A stretch of DNA of 64,000 nucleotides, from positions 2,480,001-2,544,000 of the forward strand of contig CAWDDH010000003.1 in NCBI GenBank assembly GCA_963801105.1, in the 5' to 3' direction. The translations under genes and the position numbers were made by a program. Below the pieces are notes generated by a model. The model saw nothing but the letters and a program-made list of their open reading frames with translations. It did not search any database and was not told the DNA's origin. Every line of letters starts with the position of its first letter. Positions within the stretch are counted from its first letter, which is position 1. Below are positions 8,292-17,432 of the stretch, piece after piece. The DNA comes from JAENVU01 sp963801105 (GTDB lineage Bacteria > Actinomycetota > Acidimicrobiia > IMCC26256 > JAENVU01).

Positions 8292-10061
8292 TCAGGAAAG
8301 CACCCGGACGAGCTCGTCCGGGCCGATGAGGCCGTCGCGGACCCGGTGGATCGCCGCGGTGCGCAGCGTGCGGGTCCCGGCTTCGATCGCGGCCCGCTCG
8401 ATCTCGTGGCCGGCGGCGCGCCGGGCGATCAGGGCCCGGATCTGGTCGTCGAGGACCATGATCTCGTAGATCGCGCTCCGGCCCCGGTAGCCGGTGTTCG
8501 CGCAGTTGGCGCAGCCGACGGGACGGCCGACCCGCTCGATCGGATCGGCGCCCTCGAGCGCGAGGAAGTCCGCCTCCTCCGCGGTCGGTGCGCCGAAGTC
8601 GGCGCACTTGTCGCAGAGCTGGCGCGCGAGCCGCTGGGCGACCACGCAGCGCAACGACGACGTCACGAGGTAGGGCTCGACGCCCATCTCGATCAGGCGC
8701 ACGGGCACGGTCGAGGCGCTCAGGGTGTGGATCGTGCTGAGCACGAGGTGACCGGTCAGCGCGGCCTCGGCTGCGATCAGGGCGGTCTCGGCGTCGCGGA
8801 TCTCACCGATCAGGATCACGTCCGGGTCGGCGCGCAGGATGGCGCGCAGGGCGCCGGCGAAGCCGACGGTGCCGCGTCGGCCGACCTGGACCTGCTTGAT
8901 GCCGTCCATCTGGTACTCGACCGGGTCTTCGACGCTCACGATGCTGCGGCTGGGATTGTTCAGCTCGGCGAGCGTCGCGTACAGCGTGGACGTCTTGCCC
9001 GAGCCGGTCGGGCCGGCGGCGAGGATCGCACCCTGCGAGGCGTGGTAGGCGTCCTTGAACCGAACGAGGTCATAAGGGTCGAAGCCGAGCTTGTCGAGCG
9101 CGAAGACCCCACTCGACGTGTCGAGGAGACGCAGCACGACCGCCTCCCCGGACGAGGTCGGCAGGGTCGTCATCCGCACGTCGAGGGCGCGACCGCCACC
9201 GGCGACCGAGAACCGGCCGTCCTGGGGGGTCCGGCTGTTGGAGATGTCGCACCCGGCCATGACCTTCAGGCGGCTGACGACGGGTCGCAGCACGTTGCGC
9301 GGTGCGGAGGACGCGTCGTGGAGCACGCCGTCGACGCGGAACCGGATGCGCACCCGGGTCGCGGACGGCTCGATGTGGATGTCCGACGCGCGCTCGGCTG
9401 TGGCCTGGGAGATCATCGCGTCCACCAGCCGGATGATCGGCGCGTCCTCGGTCTCGCTGACGGCGACCTTGCCGACCTCGTCCTCCTCCATCTCGGAGGC
9501 GTCGTCGATGCGACTCTCCATGCTCGGCCGCGTCCAGATCCGGTTGACCGCGTCGCGCACCTGCGTCGGGTCGGCGACCGCGGGCATGACCGGCCCGCCG
9601 ATGATCACCTGGAGATCGTCGAGGGCGAAGACGTCGGTGGGGTCGGCCACCGCGATCTTGAGGACGCCGTCCACCTCCTCGATCGGGATGGCGCGGTAGC
9701 GGCGGGCGATCTCCTCGGGGATCCGCTGGGCCACGATCTCGTCGATCTTCGCCCCGGCGAGGTCCACGAAGTCGAGTCCGAGACGCTCGGCGAGCACCCG
9801 GGCCGAGTCGCTGGGGCTGATGAACCCGAGCTCGATGAGGATCTCGCCCAGCCGGCCGCCCGTCCGCCGCTGGACGTCCAGGGCCTCCGAGAGCTGCTGG
9901 TCGTTGATGATGCCCTGCTCGACGAACAGATCGCCGATGCGGCGACGGATCGGCGATGCGGACGGCGAGGAGTCGACGACTTCGTGGATCACCTGGCCTG
10001 CATCGGCGGTGCATCGCGCCGGATTGAGGATTGATTCCGGTTCCGGGCGCGCCGATACCAC
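8292..10061 (-). CDS. PilB/GspE-family pilus assembly ATPase (copy 2)
   Basis: Second secretion-type ATPase, on the opposite strand. The 589 residues comprise a 40-residue non-conserved leader, an MshEN domain (IGDLFVEQGIINDQQLSEAL), then a core with Walker A GPTGSGKTS near residue 348, Walker B DPDVILIGEIRD, HLVLSTIHT, and two CxxC pairs (LCDKC, CANC). GTG 10061 is the longest start; GTG 9992 (VIHEVVDSS) is an alternative, and neither has a clear ribosome site. It diverges from the second pilT across 80 nt. It differs clearly from copy 1, so it is not a recent duplication. It may power a second pilus state or a type II-like system. Confidence 0.9.
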   Translation of the reverse strand: MVSARPEPESILNPARCTADAGQVIHEVVDSSPSASPIRRRIGDLFVEQGIINDQQLSEALDVQRRTGGRLGEILIELGFISPSDSARVLAERLGLDFVDLAGAKIDEIVAQRIPEEIARRYRAIPIEEVDGVLKIAVADPTDVFALDDLQVIIGGPVMPAVADPTQVRDAVNRIWTRPSMESRIDDASEMEEDEVGKVAVSETEDAPIIRLVDAMISQATAERASDIHIEPSATRVRIRFRVDGVLHDASSAPRNVLRPVVSRLKVMAGCDISNSRTPQDGRFSVAGGGRALDVRMTTLPTSSGEAVVLRLLDTSSGVFALDKLGFDPYDLVRFKDAYHASQGAILAAGPTGSGKTSTLYATLAELNNPSRSIVSVEDPVEYQMDGIKQVQVGRRGTVGFAGALRAILRADPDVILIGEIRDAETALIAAEAALTGHLVLSTIHTLSASTVPVRLIEMGVEPYLVTSSLRCVVAQRLARQLCDKCADFGAPTAEEADFLALEGADPIERVGRPVGCANCANTGYRGRSAIYEIMVLDDQIRALIARRAAGHEIERAAIEAGTRTLRTAAIHRVRDGLIGPDELVRVLS

Positions 10062-10141
10062 TGGCCACGGGAACCGACTCGACGAAGGCCGTCAAGTCGG
10101 ATCGCCCACGGGCCGATACCGCTCCGCAAGGAGGCACGCAG

Positions 10142-11722
10142 ATGCTGTCAAGTCAGGCGCGGGTGTTGGGTGAGTTCCTCGTGGATCGCCACGTGCTCTC
10201 ACGTGACGACCTCGCGATCGCAATGGCCGACTCCCGACGGACCGGTGAGGCACTGCCCGCCGTGCTGCGTCGGGAGGGCCTGGTCTCGGAGAAGGACCTC
10301 ACGGCGGCACTCGCCGAGACGGTTGGCGTCCGCTTCATCGACTTCAGCGAGACGCCGCTCCACCCGGACGCCGCGCTCACCGTGCCCGAAGGCGTCGCCC
10401 GTGAGTTCGGCGCGATCGGGGTGGACTTCGACGGTGCGCGGCTCGTCGTCGCGTTCCCGGACCCCGGCGACGACGCCGCCGTGCAGGCAGTCGGCCAGGC
10501 CACCGGCTACGAGGTCGTCCCGGCCGCGGCGGGCAGCTACGAGATCCAGCACGCGATCGACTCCGTGTTCGGTCCCGCGGTGCCGGCGCTCCACGCCGAC
10601 GCCGAGGTCGACCCGGCCGAGGCCGAGGTCGAGGGCATCCACGTCAACGACCTCCTGAAGAAGGTGCTCGAGCAGCACGGCTCCGACCTCCACCTGACCG
10701 CGGGCAGTCCGCCGGTCATCCGGGTCCACGGTGAGCTTCGGCCCGTCGAGGGAATGGACGCACTCTCGGGCTCGGAGATCCGGGAGATGATCTACGCGAT
10801 CCTCACCCAGAAGCAGCGGGAGAAGTTCGAGAACGAGCTCGAGCTCGACTGCTCGTACTCGCTCCCGGGCCGCAGCCGCTTCCGGGTCAACGTGTTCCTC
10901 CAGCGCGACAACGTCGGTGCGGTCATGCGGACCATCCCGTACGACGTCGTGCCCTTCGACAGCCTCGGGGTGCCGTCGACCGTACGCGGGTTCGCCGACC
11001 TGCCGCGTGGCCTCGTGCTCGTGACCGGGCCGACCGGATCCGGCAAGAGCACCACGCTCGCGTCGCTCATCGACATCGTGAACCGCGAGAAGGCCGTGCA
11101 CATCATGACGGTCGAGGACCCGATCGAGTTCCTGCACCAGCACAAGCGGGCGGTGGTGAACCAGCGCGAGGTGGGGGAGGACACGAAGTCCTTCGCCGAG
11201 GCCCTGCGCCACGTCCTGCGTCAGGACCCGGACGTCATCCTGGTCGGTGAGATGCGTGACCTCGAGACGATCCAGACCGCGTTGACCGCGGCCGAGACCG
11301 GTCACCTCGTGTTCGCGACCCTGCACACCCAGGACGCCCCGCAGTCGATCGACCGCATCATCGACGTCTTCCCGAGTCACCAGCAGCAGCAGGTTCGGGT
11401 CCAGCTCGCGGCGTCGCTCCAGGGCATCTGCACCCAGCAGCTCCTGCAGACGCCGGACGGCGGGGGCCGGGTGCTCGCGGCCGAGGTGCTGGTCGCCACG
11501 CCGGCGGTCCGCAACCTGATCCGGGAGGGGAAGATCTACCAGATCTACTCGCTGATGCAGACCGGTGCGAAGTTCGGGATGGTCACGATGGACCAGAGCC
11601 TCGCGCAGCTGGTCCGAAACCAGAAGATCTCGCTCGAGGGCGCGGTCGAACGGTGCTCCAACGAGGACGACCTCCGCCGCCTCGTCCAGGCCGGCGGGGT
11701 CGGGAACGGATGGGCCGCCTGA
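10142..11722 (+). CDS. PilT-like retraction ATPase with an added MshEN-type N-terminal domain (copy 2)
   Basis: Starts at ATG 10142 with AAGGAGG 7 nt upstream. Residues about 5-150 (RVLGEFLVDRHVLSRDDLAI) resemble the MshEN/T2SSE_N domain normally carried by PilB/GspE, a domain that can bind c-di-GMP. Residues about 165-526 form a full PilT core: SDLHLTAGSPP, RFRVNVFLQ, Walker A GPTGSGKST near 297, DPDVILVGEMRD, HLVFATLHT, GAKFGMVTMDQSL. The family PilT is about 350 residues, so this is a 526-residue chimera. It overlaps pilC by one base (TGATG), implying translational coupling. Confidence 0.9.
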   Translation: MLSSQARVLGEFLVDRHVLSRDDLAIAMADSRRTGEALPAVLRREGLVSEKDLTAALAETVGVRFIDFSETPLHPDAALTVPEGVAREFGAIGVDFDGARLVVAFPDPGDDAAVQAVGQATGYEVVPAAAGSYEIQHAIDSVFGPAVPALHADAEVDPAEAEVEGIHVNDLLKKVLEQHGSDLHLTAGSPPVIRVHGELRPVEGMDALSGSEIREMIYAILTQKQREKFENELELDCSYSLPGRSRFRVNVFLQRDNVGAVMRTIPYDVVPFDSLGVPSTVRGFADLPRGLVLVTGPTGSGKSTTLASLIDIVNREKAVHIMTVEDPIEFLHQHKRAVVNQREVGEDTKSFAEALRHVLRQDPDVILVGEMRDLETIQTALTAAETGHLVFATLHTQDAPQSIDRIIDVFPSHQQQQVRVQLAASLQGICTQQLLQTPDGGGRVLAAEVLVATPAVRNLIREGKIYQIYSLMQTGAKFGMVTMDQSLAQLVRNQKISLEGAVERCSNEDDLRRLVQAGGVGNGWAA

Positions 11723-12942
11723 TGGCCACCACCTTCGCCTACAAGGTCCGCGACCAGAGCGGGAAGCTCGTCGAGGGCCAGCTCGAGGCGGACGACGCTT
11801 CGCTGGTCGTCGGCAAGCTCCGCCAGATGGGCTTCACGCCCATCGCGGTCGAGGCCAAGACCACGAGCAAGTTCTCGACCGACATCAAGATCCCCGGGCT
11901 CTCGGGCAAGGTGAAGCTCAGGGACGTCGCCATCTTCTCGCGCCAGTTCGCGACGATGATCAACTCCGGTCTGTCGCTGATCCGCGCGCTCGCGATCCTC
12001 GCGGAACAGACCGAGAACCCCGAGCTGGCGCGCGTCGTCGGCGAGGTCCGGCTCGACGTCGAGAAGGGCGTGTCGCTCTCCCAGGCGATCGCCAAGCACC
12101 CGAAGGTCTTCAGCCGCCTGTACATCGCCATGGTGCGATCGGGTGAGATCGGTGGTGTGCTCGACGCGGTCCTGATGCGACTCGCCGACACGATCGAGAA
12201 GCAGGTCGAGCTGCGCCGCAAGGTGCGCTCGGCGATGACCTACCCGGTCGTCGCGCTGTCGATCTGTCTGATCATCGCCGCCGCGATGCTGCTGTTCATC
12301 GTCCCGCAGTTCAAGGCGATCTACACCGACCTCGGCGGCGAGCTGCCACTGCCGACGCGGGTGCTCATCTCCCTGTCGGACCTGCTGAAGACCTGGTTCC
12401 TGGTCGTCATCGTGCTCACCGGCGTCGGCGTCTACTTCTTCCGGCGCTGGACCAAGACCGAGAACGGCAAGATGATCTGGGACGCGTTCAAGCTGCGGGT
12501 CCCGGTCTTCGGGGTCCTGACGCGCAAGACCGCGCTCGCCCGGTTCTCCCGGACCCTCGCGGCGCTGACCCGTTCCGGTGTCGGCATCCTGGAGGCTCTC
12601 GACATCGTCGCGGAGACCGCCGGCAACGAGGTGGTCTCGACGGCGCTGCGCGACACCCAGGGCGCGGTCAAGCGCGGCGACACGCTGGCCCGGCCGCTCG
12701 AGCAGCACGAGGTGTTCCCGCCGATGGTGACCCAGATGATCTCGGTCGGTGAGGAGACCGGTGCGCTCGACGAGATGCTCGACAAGATCGCCGACTTCTA
12801 CGACAGCGAGGTCACGGCCACCGTCGACGCGCTCACGTCACTGATCGAGCCGCTCATGATCGTCGTCATGGGAACGATCGTCGGCGGCATGATCATCAGC
12901 CTCTACCTGCCGATGTTCAACATCATCAAGCTCATCAAGTAG
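11722..12942 (+). CDS. pilC: Type IV pilus inner-membrane platform protein PilC
   Basis: Polytopic membrane protein that couples the PilB/PilT motors to pilin movement. The 406 residues contain two T2SF domains (about 70-195 and 275-400), each with an IFSRQFATMINSGLSL or ARFSRTLAALTRSGVGI signature. Hydrophobic helices lie near 170-200, 225-245 and at the C-terminus. ATG 11722 shares its A with the upstream TGA. Length and layout are standard for PilC/GspF. The pilus cluster is interrupted after it until 21.3 kb. Confidence 0.94.
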   Translation: MATTFAYKVRDQSGKLVEGQLEADDASLVVGKLRQMGFTPIAVEAKTTSKFSTDIKIPGLSGKVKLRDVAIFSRQFATMINSGLSLIRALAILAEQTENPELARVVGEVRLDVEKGVSLSQAIAKHPKVFSRLYIAMVRSGEIGGVLDAVLMRLADTIEKQVELRRKVRSAMTYPVVALSICLIIAAAMLLFIVPQFKAIYTDLGGELPLPTRVLISLSDLLKTWFLVVIVLTGVGVYFFRRWTKTENGKMIWDAFKLRVPVFGVLTRKTALARFSRTLAALTRSGVGILEALDIVAETAGNEVVSTALRDTQGAVKRGDTLARPLEQHEVFPPMVTQMISVGEETGALDEMLDKIADFYDSEVTATVDALTSLIEPLMIVVMGTIVGGMIISLYLPMFNIIKLIK

Positions 12943-12963
12943 GAGTGTGACAGGCTCCGGAGC

Positions 12964-13893
12964 ATGAGCTTCGGAGCCGAGTCCACGACCGACGACGTCC
13001 TCGCGGGGACCGACCTCACCGGCAAGCGCTACCTCGTCACCGGGGCGAGCGCCGGACTGGGGGAGGAGACGAGCCGGGCGCTCGCGGCGCACGGTGCCGC
13101 GGTCACCATGGCCGCCCGCGACCCCGAGCGGGCCGCGGCCGCCGAGGCGCGCGTGCGCGACTCGGTGCCCGACGCGGACGTGGAGGTGCTCCTCCTCGAT
13201 CTCGCGTCGCTCGCCGACGTCCGCAAGAGCGCAGCGGCGTTCCTCGCGACCCACGACCACCTCGACGGCCTGATCAACAACGCCGGCGTGATGGCCTGTC
13301 CCCACGCGACGACGGCCGACGGCTTCGAGATGCAGATCGGCACCAATCACATCGGCCACTTCGAGCTCACGCGCCAGCTGCTGCCCGCGCTCGGCGCCGG
13401 ATCGCGGGTCATCGCGCTCAGCTCGGCCGGCCACCGCTTCTCCGACGTGGATCTCGAGGACCCGAATTTCGAGCACACCGCGTACGAGCCGTGGGTCGCC
13501 TACGGCCGGTCGAAGACCGCCAACGCGCTCTTCGCGGTCGAGCTGGACCGGCGGCTGCGCGATCGCGGAGCCCACGCGTACTCACTGCACCCGGGTGGGA
13601 TCATGACCGAGCTCGGTCGGCACCTCACCGAGGAGACGATCGCGACGCTGAGCGACTCGATCCCGTCGGATCAGCCCATGGACTGGAAGACGGTGCCCCA
13701 GGGAGCGGCGACGACGGTGTATGCCGCGACCGCGCCCGAGCTCGAGGCACTCGGTGGGGTGTACCTCGAGGACTGTGCCGTCGCCGAGCGCAACGACTCC
13801 GAGGGCTCACGCGGCGGAATCCGCAGCTACGCGATCGACCCCGATCGGGCCGGCGCGCTCTGGACGCGCACCGAGGAGTGGATCGCGGCATGA
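12964..13893 (+). CDS. Short-chain dehydrogenase/reductase, retinol dehydrogenase-like
   Basis: NAD(P)-dependent oxidoreductase of 309 residues. It shows the glycine-rich TGASAGLG motif (about 24-31), NNAGV near 101, the catalytic Tyr/Lys pair YGRSK near 180, and an SLHPGG motif typical of the RDH/WWOX-like SDRs. The substrate cannot be told from sequence. ATG 12964 lies 21 nt after pilC with a GGAG-like site upstream. It begins an eight-gene non-pilus block and ends before a strong hairpin. Confidence 0.85.
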   Translation: MSFGAESTTDDVLAGTDLTGKRYLVTGASAGLGEETSRALAAHGAAVTMAARDPERAAAAEARVRDSVPDADVEVLLLDLASLADVRKSAAAFLATHDHLDGLINNAGVMACPHATTADGFEMQIGTNHIGHFELTRQLLPALGAGSRVIALSSAGHRFSDVDLEDPNFEHTAYEPWVAYGRSKTANALFAVELDRRLRDRGAHAYSLHPGGIMTELGRHLTEETIATLSDSIPSDQPMDWKTVPQGAATTVYAATAPELEALGGVYLEDCAVAERNDSEGSRGGIRSYAIDPDRAGALWTRTEEWIAA

Positions 13894-13937
13894 GCACCGC
13901 CGTCCCTGCGACGCGCGAGCGGTGAGGTCGAGGCGGC

Positions 13938-13980
13938 GCGTGGCCCGAGCGGTCCGCCCAGGGCCGAGAGCGGGGGAGCA
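13938..13980 (+). repeat. Intergenic repeat family B, copy 1
   Basis: Contains GCGTGGCC, GAGCGGTCCG and CCGAGAGCGGG blocks in the same order and spacing as the segment at 31161-31205 before efp. In one frame both copies encode a tail ending in PRAGEQ. Confidence 0.55.
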
Positions 13981-13986
13981 GGAGGA

Positions 13987-14050
13987 CTGACGCCGGGAGG
14001 CGCAGGGAACCCGGGGCAGGGGGCTGGTCCTGCGCCTCCACCGGCGTCAG
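13987..14050. terminator. Long hairpin, probable bidirectional terminator
   Basis: Arm CTGACGCCGGGAGGCGCAGG (13987-14006) pairs with 14029-14050 with only a two-base bulge; the loop is about 22 nt. It lies between the ends of two convergent genes (SDR and the luciferase-like gene). No U-run follows, so termination is inferred from position and stem strength. Confidence 0.6.
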
Positions 14051-14216
14051 AGGGGCCGGCTTTGGGGGAGGTCGGCCGTAGCAGGAGAACGACGCCGGCG
14101 TCGTCGGTGTTCCCGATTTCTGGTGCCGGTGGTCACGTCCACCGAGCGCGCGAGGAACCGGGGACTCCGGTGACCGAATGCGCCGATCCGGCTCCGCCCG
14201 GCGTCCGGCCGGCCGC

Positions 14217-15350
14217 TCAGCGCGCGAGCGTCGCCGCAGCCGCGGTCCGGTACTTGTTCGTCGAGAACTCGGGGTCGGTATCGAAGTCGGGGATCACCGC
14301 CGTGCCGAAGAGCTCCACCGTCTCCACGAGCAGGTCGTGGGGGTAGACCGAGCCCGAGGGCCCGAGGATCAGCTGGTCGACCCCGATGGCGTCCCACTTG
14401 GTGAGCACCTCGGCGCACACCTCGGGGGTGCCGACGATGCTCGCGCCCATCTCACGGCCCGCGATCACCTGCTCGCGCGTCGGGTCGGGAATCAGCTCCG
14501 GCCACTCCGGCACCCACGTCGGCTTCGGGAAGGTGTCGAGGTACCGGAACACGAGCGACTGCTGGCGGCCGTTGCCCGACTTCGTGCTCCAGTCGATCGC
14601 GGCCTCGTCGTCCTCGAGACACATGAAGCTCGTCGTGATCGCGACGTTGTCGTTCACGAACTCGCCGACGGGGTCCGCGTCCTTGATGGCCTCCTTGTAG
14701 ATGTCCACCAGCGGCGCCATCTTCTCCGGAGAGCCGCCGGTGAAGCAGAGGACCCCGAGGCCCATCTTCCCGGCCTTCTCGAACGTGCCCGGGTTGCCGG
14801 CGGCGACCCACATCGGCGGGTGGGGCTTGACGTAGGGCTTGGGGAGCACGTTGCGCTCGGGCAACGAGAAGAACTCGCCGTCGAACTGGTACGTGCCGTC
14901 GCGCCACATCTTCTTGAACTCGACGATCGCCTCGTCGAACATGTCCTTGGTGATCTCGGGGTCGGTGATCCCGAACCCGCCCTGCTCGGTGCTCGACGAC
15001 CCGCGACCGGTGCCGAACTCGAACCGGCCGTTCGAGAGGTGGTCGAGCATCGCGACCCGCTCTGCGACGCGCACGGGGTGGTTCACCGGCGGCGTGATGT
15101 TGATGATGCCCGAGCCGATGTGCATGCGCTCGGTGCGCGCGGCGACGAAGGGCATGATCGTCTCGTTGGCCGAGATGTGGGAGTACTCCCAGAGGAAGTG
15201 GTGCTCGGTCCACCACGAGTACTTCCAGTTGGTCCGGTCGCCGACGACCGCCAGGTCGACCTCGCTCATCAGCCGGTGGTGCTCGGCGTCCGGATCCGTC
15301 GCCATGAGGTCCTGGTGGACGAACCCGCCCATGAACAGACCGAACTCCAT
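14217..15350 (-). CDS. Luciferase-like (LLM) flavin/F420-dependent oxidoreductase
   Basis: TIM-barrel bacterial luciferase-family protein of 377 residues. Signatures include YSWWTEHHFLWEYSH near the N-terminus, the HPVRVAERVAMLDHLSNGRFEFGTGRG segment (only part quoted by key residues H, R, E, G), and PPMWVAAGNPGT. The cofactor (FMN or F420) and substrate cannot be assigned. ATG 15350 is chosen for GGAGG 7 nt upstream; the longer frame to 15416 runs into the operator. It is transcribed divergently from agmatine deiminase, with a palindrome in the shared 115-nt region. Confidence 0.88.
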   Translation of the reverse strand: MEFGLFMGGFVHQDLMATDPDAEHHRLMSEVDLAVVGDRTNWKYSWWTEHHFLWEYSHISANETIMPFVAARTERMHIGSGIINITPPVNHPVRVAERVAMLDHLSNGRFEFGTGRGSSSTEQGGFGITDPEITKDMFDEAIVEFKKMWRDGTYQFDGEFFSLPERNVLPKPYVKPHPPMWVAAGNPGTFEKAGKMGLGVLCFTGGSPEKMAPLVDIYKEAIKDADPVGEFVNDNVAITTSFMCLEDDEAAIDWSTKSGNGRQQSLVFRYLDTFPKPTWVPEWPELIPDPTREQVIAGREMGASIVGTPEVCAEVLTKWDAIGVDQLILGPSGSVYPHDLLVETVELFGTAVIPDFDTDPEFSTNKYRTAAAATLAR

Positions 15351-15397
15351 ACCGTCCTCCGTGGTCCTGCGCCGCGGGCGCACCCGATGTCTCCGAG

Positions 15398-15419
15398 AAA
15401 ATGAAACCTGTTTCATTTT
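15398..15419. promoter_or_regulatory. Perfect inverted repeat, TetR-type operator candidate (KstR-like consensus)
   Basis: AAAATGAAAC and GTTTCATTTT are exact 10-bp arms around a CT spacer, strikingly AT-rich for this genome. The core TGAAACCTGTTTCA fits TNNAACNNGTTNNA, the consensus described for the mycobacterial TetR regulator KstR. It sits between the divergent luciferase-like and agmatine deiminase genes. A near-match lies at 55826-55839. The cognate regulator is not in the window. Confidence 0.75.
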
Positions 15420-15465
15420 TGCACGTCCGCCGGACCGTGTCCAGCACGCCGCCTACCGTCGCGCG

Positions 15466-16602
15466 ATGGCGCCCGGCCCGCTCCCGTCGACCCCGGCCGC
15501 GGACGGGCTCCGGATGCCGGGGGAGTTCGAGCGTCACCGGGCGACCTGGATGGCCTGGCCGCGCCGGCCCGACAACTGGCGGGCCGACGCCGCCCCGGCC
15601 CGGGATGCCTTCGCGGCCGTCGCCACGGCGGTTGCCGCGGTCGAGCCGGTGCGCATGGCGGCCCATCCCGACGACGTCGCCGACGCGCAGGCCCGCCTCG
15701 GTCCGGCGATCGAGGTGCTCGCGATCCCGAGCGACGACGCGTGGATGCGCGACATCGGACCCACCTTCGTGCTCGACGACCACGGCGGGCTGCGGGGGGT
15801 CGACTGGGAGTTCAACGCCTGGGGTGGCCGCCTCGGTGGGCTCTACGAGTCGTGGGCCCAGGACGACGCCATGGCCGCCGCGGTGTGCGCCGCCGAGGCC
15901 GTCGACCGGTACCGCGCCCCGTTCGTGCTGGAGGGGGGATCGATCCACTCCGACGGGGAGGGGACCCTCCTGGTCACGGAGGAGTGCCTGCTGCACCCGA
16001 ACCGGAACCCCGACCGGAGTCGAGTCGAGCTCGAGGGACTGCTGGGTGCCTACACCGGCGCGACCACGGTCGTGTGGCTCGGTCTCGGCGTCGTCGACGA
16101 CGAGACCGACGGGCACGTCGACAACCTGTGCTGCTTCGTCCGGCCGGGGGAGGTCCTGCTCACCTGGACGGAGGACCGGGACGATCCCCAATATCCGCGG
16201 TCGGCCGACGCGCGGCGCCGGCTCGAGGCCGCGACCGACGCGCGCGGCCGCGCGCTCGGGGTGCACCTCGTGCACCAGCCCGGGCCGTTGTTCGCGACCG
16301 CGACCGAGGCCGCGGGCGTGAGCGTCGCTCCCGGGAGCCGCCCGCGACGCGCCGGGGACCGGCTCGCGGCGTCCTACGTCAACTTCGCGCCGGTCAACGG
16401 CCGGGTGGTGGTGCCGCGGCTCGACCCGCGTCATGACGGCGCCGCGCTCGAGACCGTCGCGGGCCTCTACCCGGATCGGGAGGTGGTGGCCGTCGAGGCG
16501 CGCGAGATCCTCCTCGGCGGCGGCAACATCCACTGCATCACCCAACCGGTGCCGGCACCCGGCGACGGGGGACCGCCCTCCGAGGGCGGGCCGGTACATT
16601 GA
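15466..16602 (+). CDS. aguA: Agmatine deiminase
   Basis: Peptidylarginine-deiminase-fold enzyme converting agmatine to N-carbamoylputrescine and ammonia (polyamine route). The 378 residues show MPGEFERHRATWMAWP near the start, DDAWMRDIGPTFV near 90, GGSIHSDGEGT near 160, the HVDN motif near 220, and the catalytic Cys in GGGNIHCITQP near residue 356. Length matches AguA. ATG 15466 lies 6 nt after TACCGT, a possible leaderless -10 element. Divergent from the luciferase-like gene and possibly under the same operator. Confidence 0.92.
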   Translation: MAPGPLPSTPAADGLRMPGEFERHRATWMAWPRRPDNWRADAAPARDAFAAVATAVAAVEPVRMAAHPDDVADAQARLGPAIEVLAIPSDDAWMRDIGPTFVLDDHGGLRGVDWEFNAWGGRLGGLYESWAQDDAMAAAVCAAEAVDRYRAPFVLEGGSIHSDGEGTLLVTEECLLHPNRNPDRSRVELEGLLGAYTGATTVVWLGLGVVDDETDGHVDNLCCFVRPGEVLLTWTEDRDDPQYPRSADARRRLEAATDARGRALGVHLVHQPGPLFATATEAAGVSVAPGSRPRRAGDRLAASYVNFAPVNGRVVVPRLDPRHDGAALETVAGLYPDREVVAVEAREILLGGGNIHCITQPVPAPGDGGPPSEGGPVH

Positions 16603-16610
16603 CCCGCGCC

Positions 16611-17432
16611 ATGGTGGAGATCGGCGCGGCAGGCCCCCCGTTTCGTGCGACCGCGATCGCGGTCGGTGCCGCGCTCGGCGCCGAGACCGACGGCGCGCAT
16701 GCGATCTGGTTCCCGGCCGAGGTCCCGGTGCCGGTGAGCCCCGTGGCATGGCGGGAACACGGTGGTGCGATCGCCCGGGTCGTGCCCGATCCGACGGACC
16801 TGGCCGACCCGATGATCACCGCGGCCGCCGCGGTGCTCATCGCTCGCGGCGTGCGGGTCGGAGTGCTGGGCTGGGACCCCGGTCCGGACCCCACTCGGTC
16901 CCGGCGCACCGTCCTGACGCTCGCCGACCTCGCGCCCGGTCGGTGTGTGGTCGCGCTCGACGGGGACGCGCCCGGCGCCGGCGAGCTCGCGGCCTCGTGC
17001 GCCGACGAGACGCGGATCGAGCTCGTCACCGTCGGCGGCCATCCGGGTGTTGCCGCCCGGGGCGGCTGCGGTTGGATCGCGGTGGCGGCAAGTGCGGAGA
17101 CGATCGCGAAGGCCGCGCTCGACGCCGGGGTCGTCGGCCGGCTCGGGGTCGCGCTGCCGGTGGCGATCCACCCCGACCCCGCGGTCGCGCGCGCGTGCCT
17201 CGACGGCGCGCTGCTCGCCCCGACCGGGCTCGGGGAGCTCACCGAGGGCATCGTCGTCGGCGACCCGACCGCCCTCGTCGACGCCGTCGGGGCGTACGTG
17301 GAGGCGGGCGTGACGCGCGTGGTGCTCCAGAACGTCGTGCCCTTCGGCCGGCCCGAGGAGCTCGAGGCGTCCCAGGCCGCGCTCCGCATCGCGATCCGGC
17401 GGGCCCGTCTGGTCTTCCGGGACCCGTCGTGA
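16611..17432 (+). CDS. Divergent luciferase-like monooxygenase family protein
   Basis: A 273-residue protein with weak resemblance to the LLM family: repeated Ala/Val-rich barrel strands, DPMITAAAAVLIARGVRVGV near 60, and a C-terminal VEAGVTRVVLQNVVPFGRP segment typical of LLM proteins. The usual flavin/F420-contacting motifs are hard to see, so it may be catalytically altered. ATG 16611 is preferred over TTG 16599, which overlaps the aguA stop. Its TGA overlaps the GTG of the oxoamine synthase, so it is probably part of that operon. Confidence 0.6.
   Translation: MVEIGAAGPPFRATAIAVGAALGAETDGAHAIWFPAEVPVPVSPVAWREHGGAIARVVPDPTDLADPMITAAAAVLIARGVRVGVLGWDPGPDPTRSRRTVLTLADLAPGRCVVALDGDAPGAGELAASCADETRIELVTVGGHPGVAARGGCGWIAVAASAETIAKAALDAGVVGRLGVALPVAIHPDPAVARACLDGALLAPTGLGELTEGIVVGDPTALVDAVGAYVEAGVTRVVLQNVVPFGRPEELEASQAALRIAIRRARLVFRDPS

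Larger units (their letters stand above)
13894..14216. other. 323-nt intergenic region between convergent genes
   Basis: No convincing gene. It holds one copy of repeat family B (13938-13980), one long hairpin (13987-14050), and about 165 nt in which nothing was recognised. The short open frames here have no ribosome site and no family resemblance. Confidence 0.7.

Noticed and set aside
16573..16589. Exact CCGCCCTC/GAGGGCGG hairpin at the end of aguA
   Set aside because: It lies within coding sequence, has a one-base loop that cannot form, and no T-run follows.
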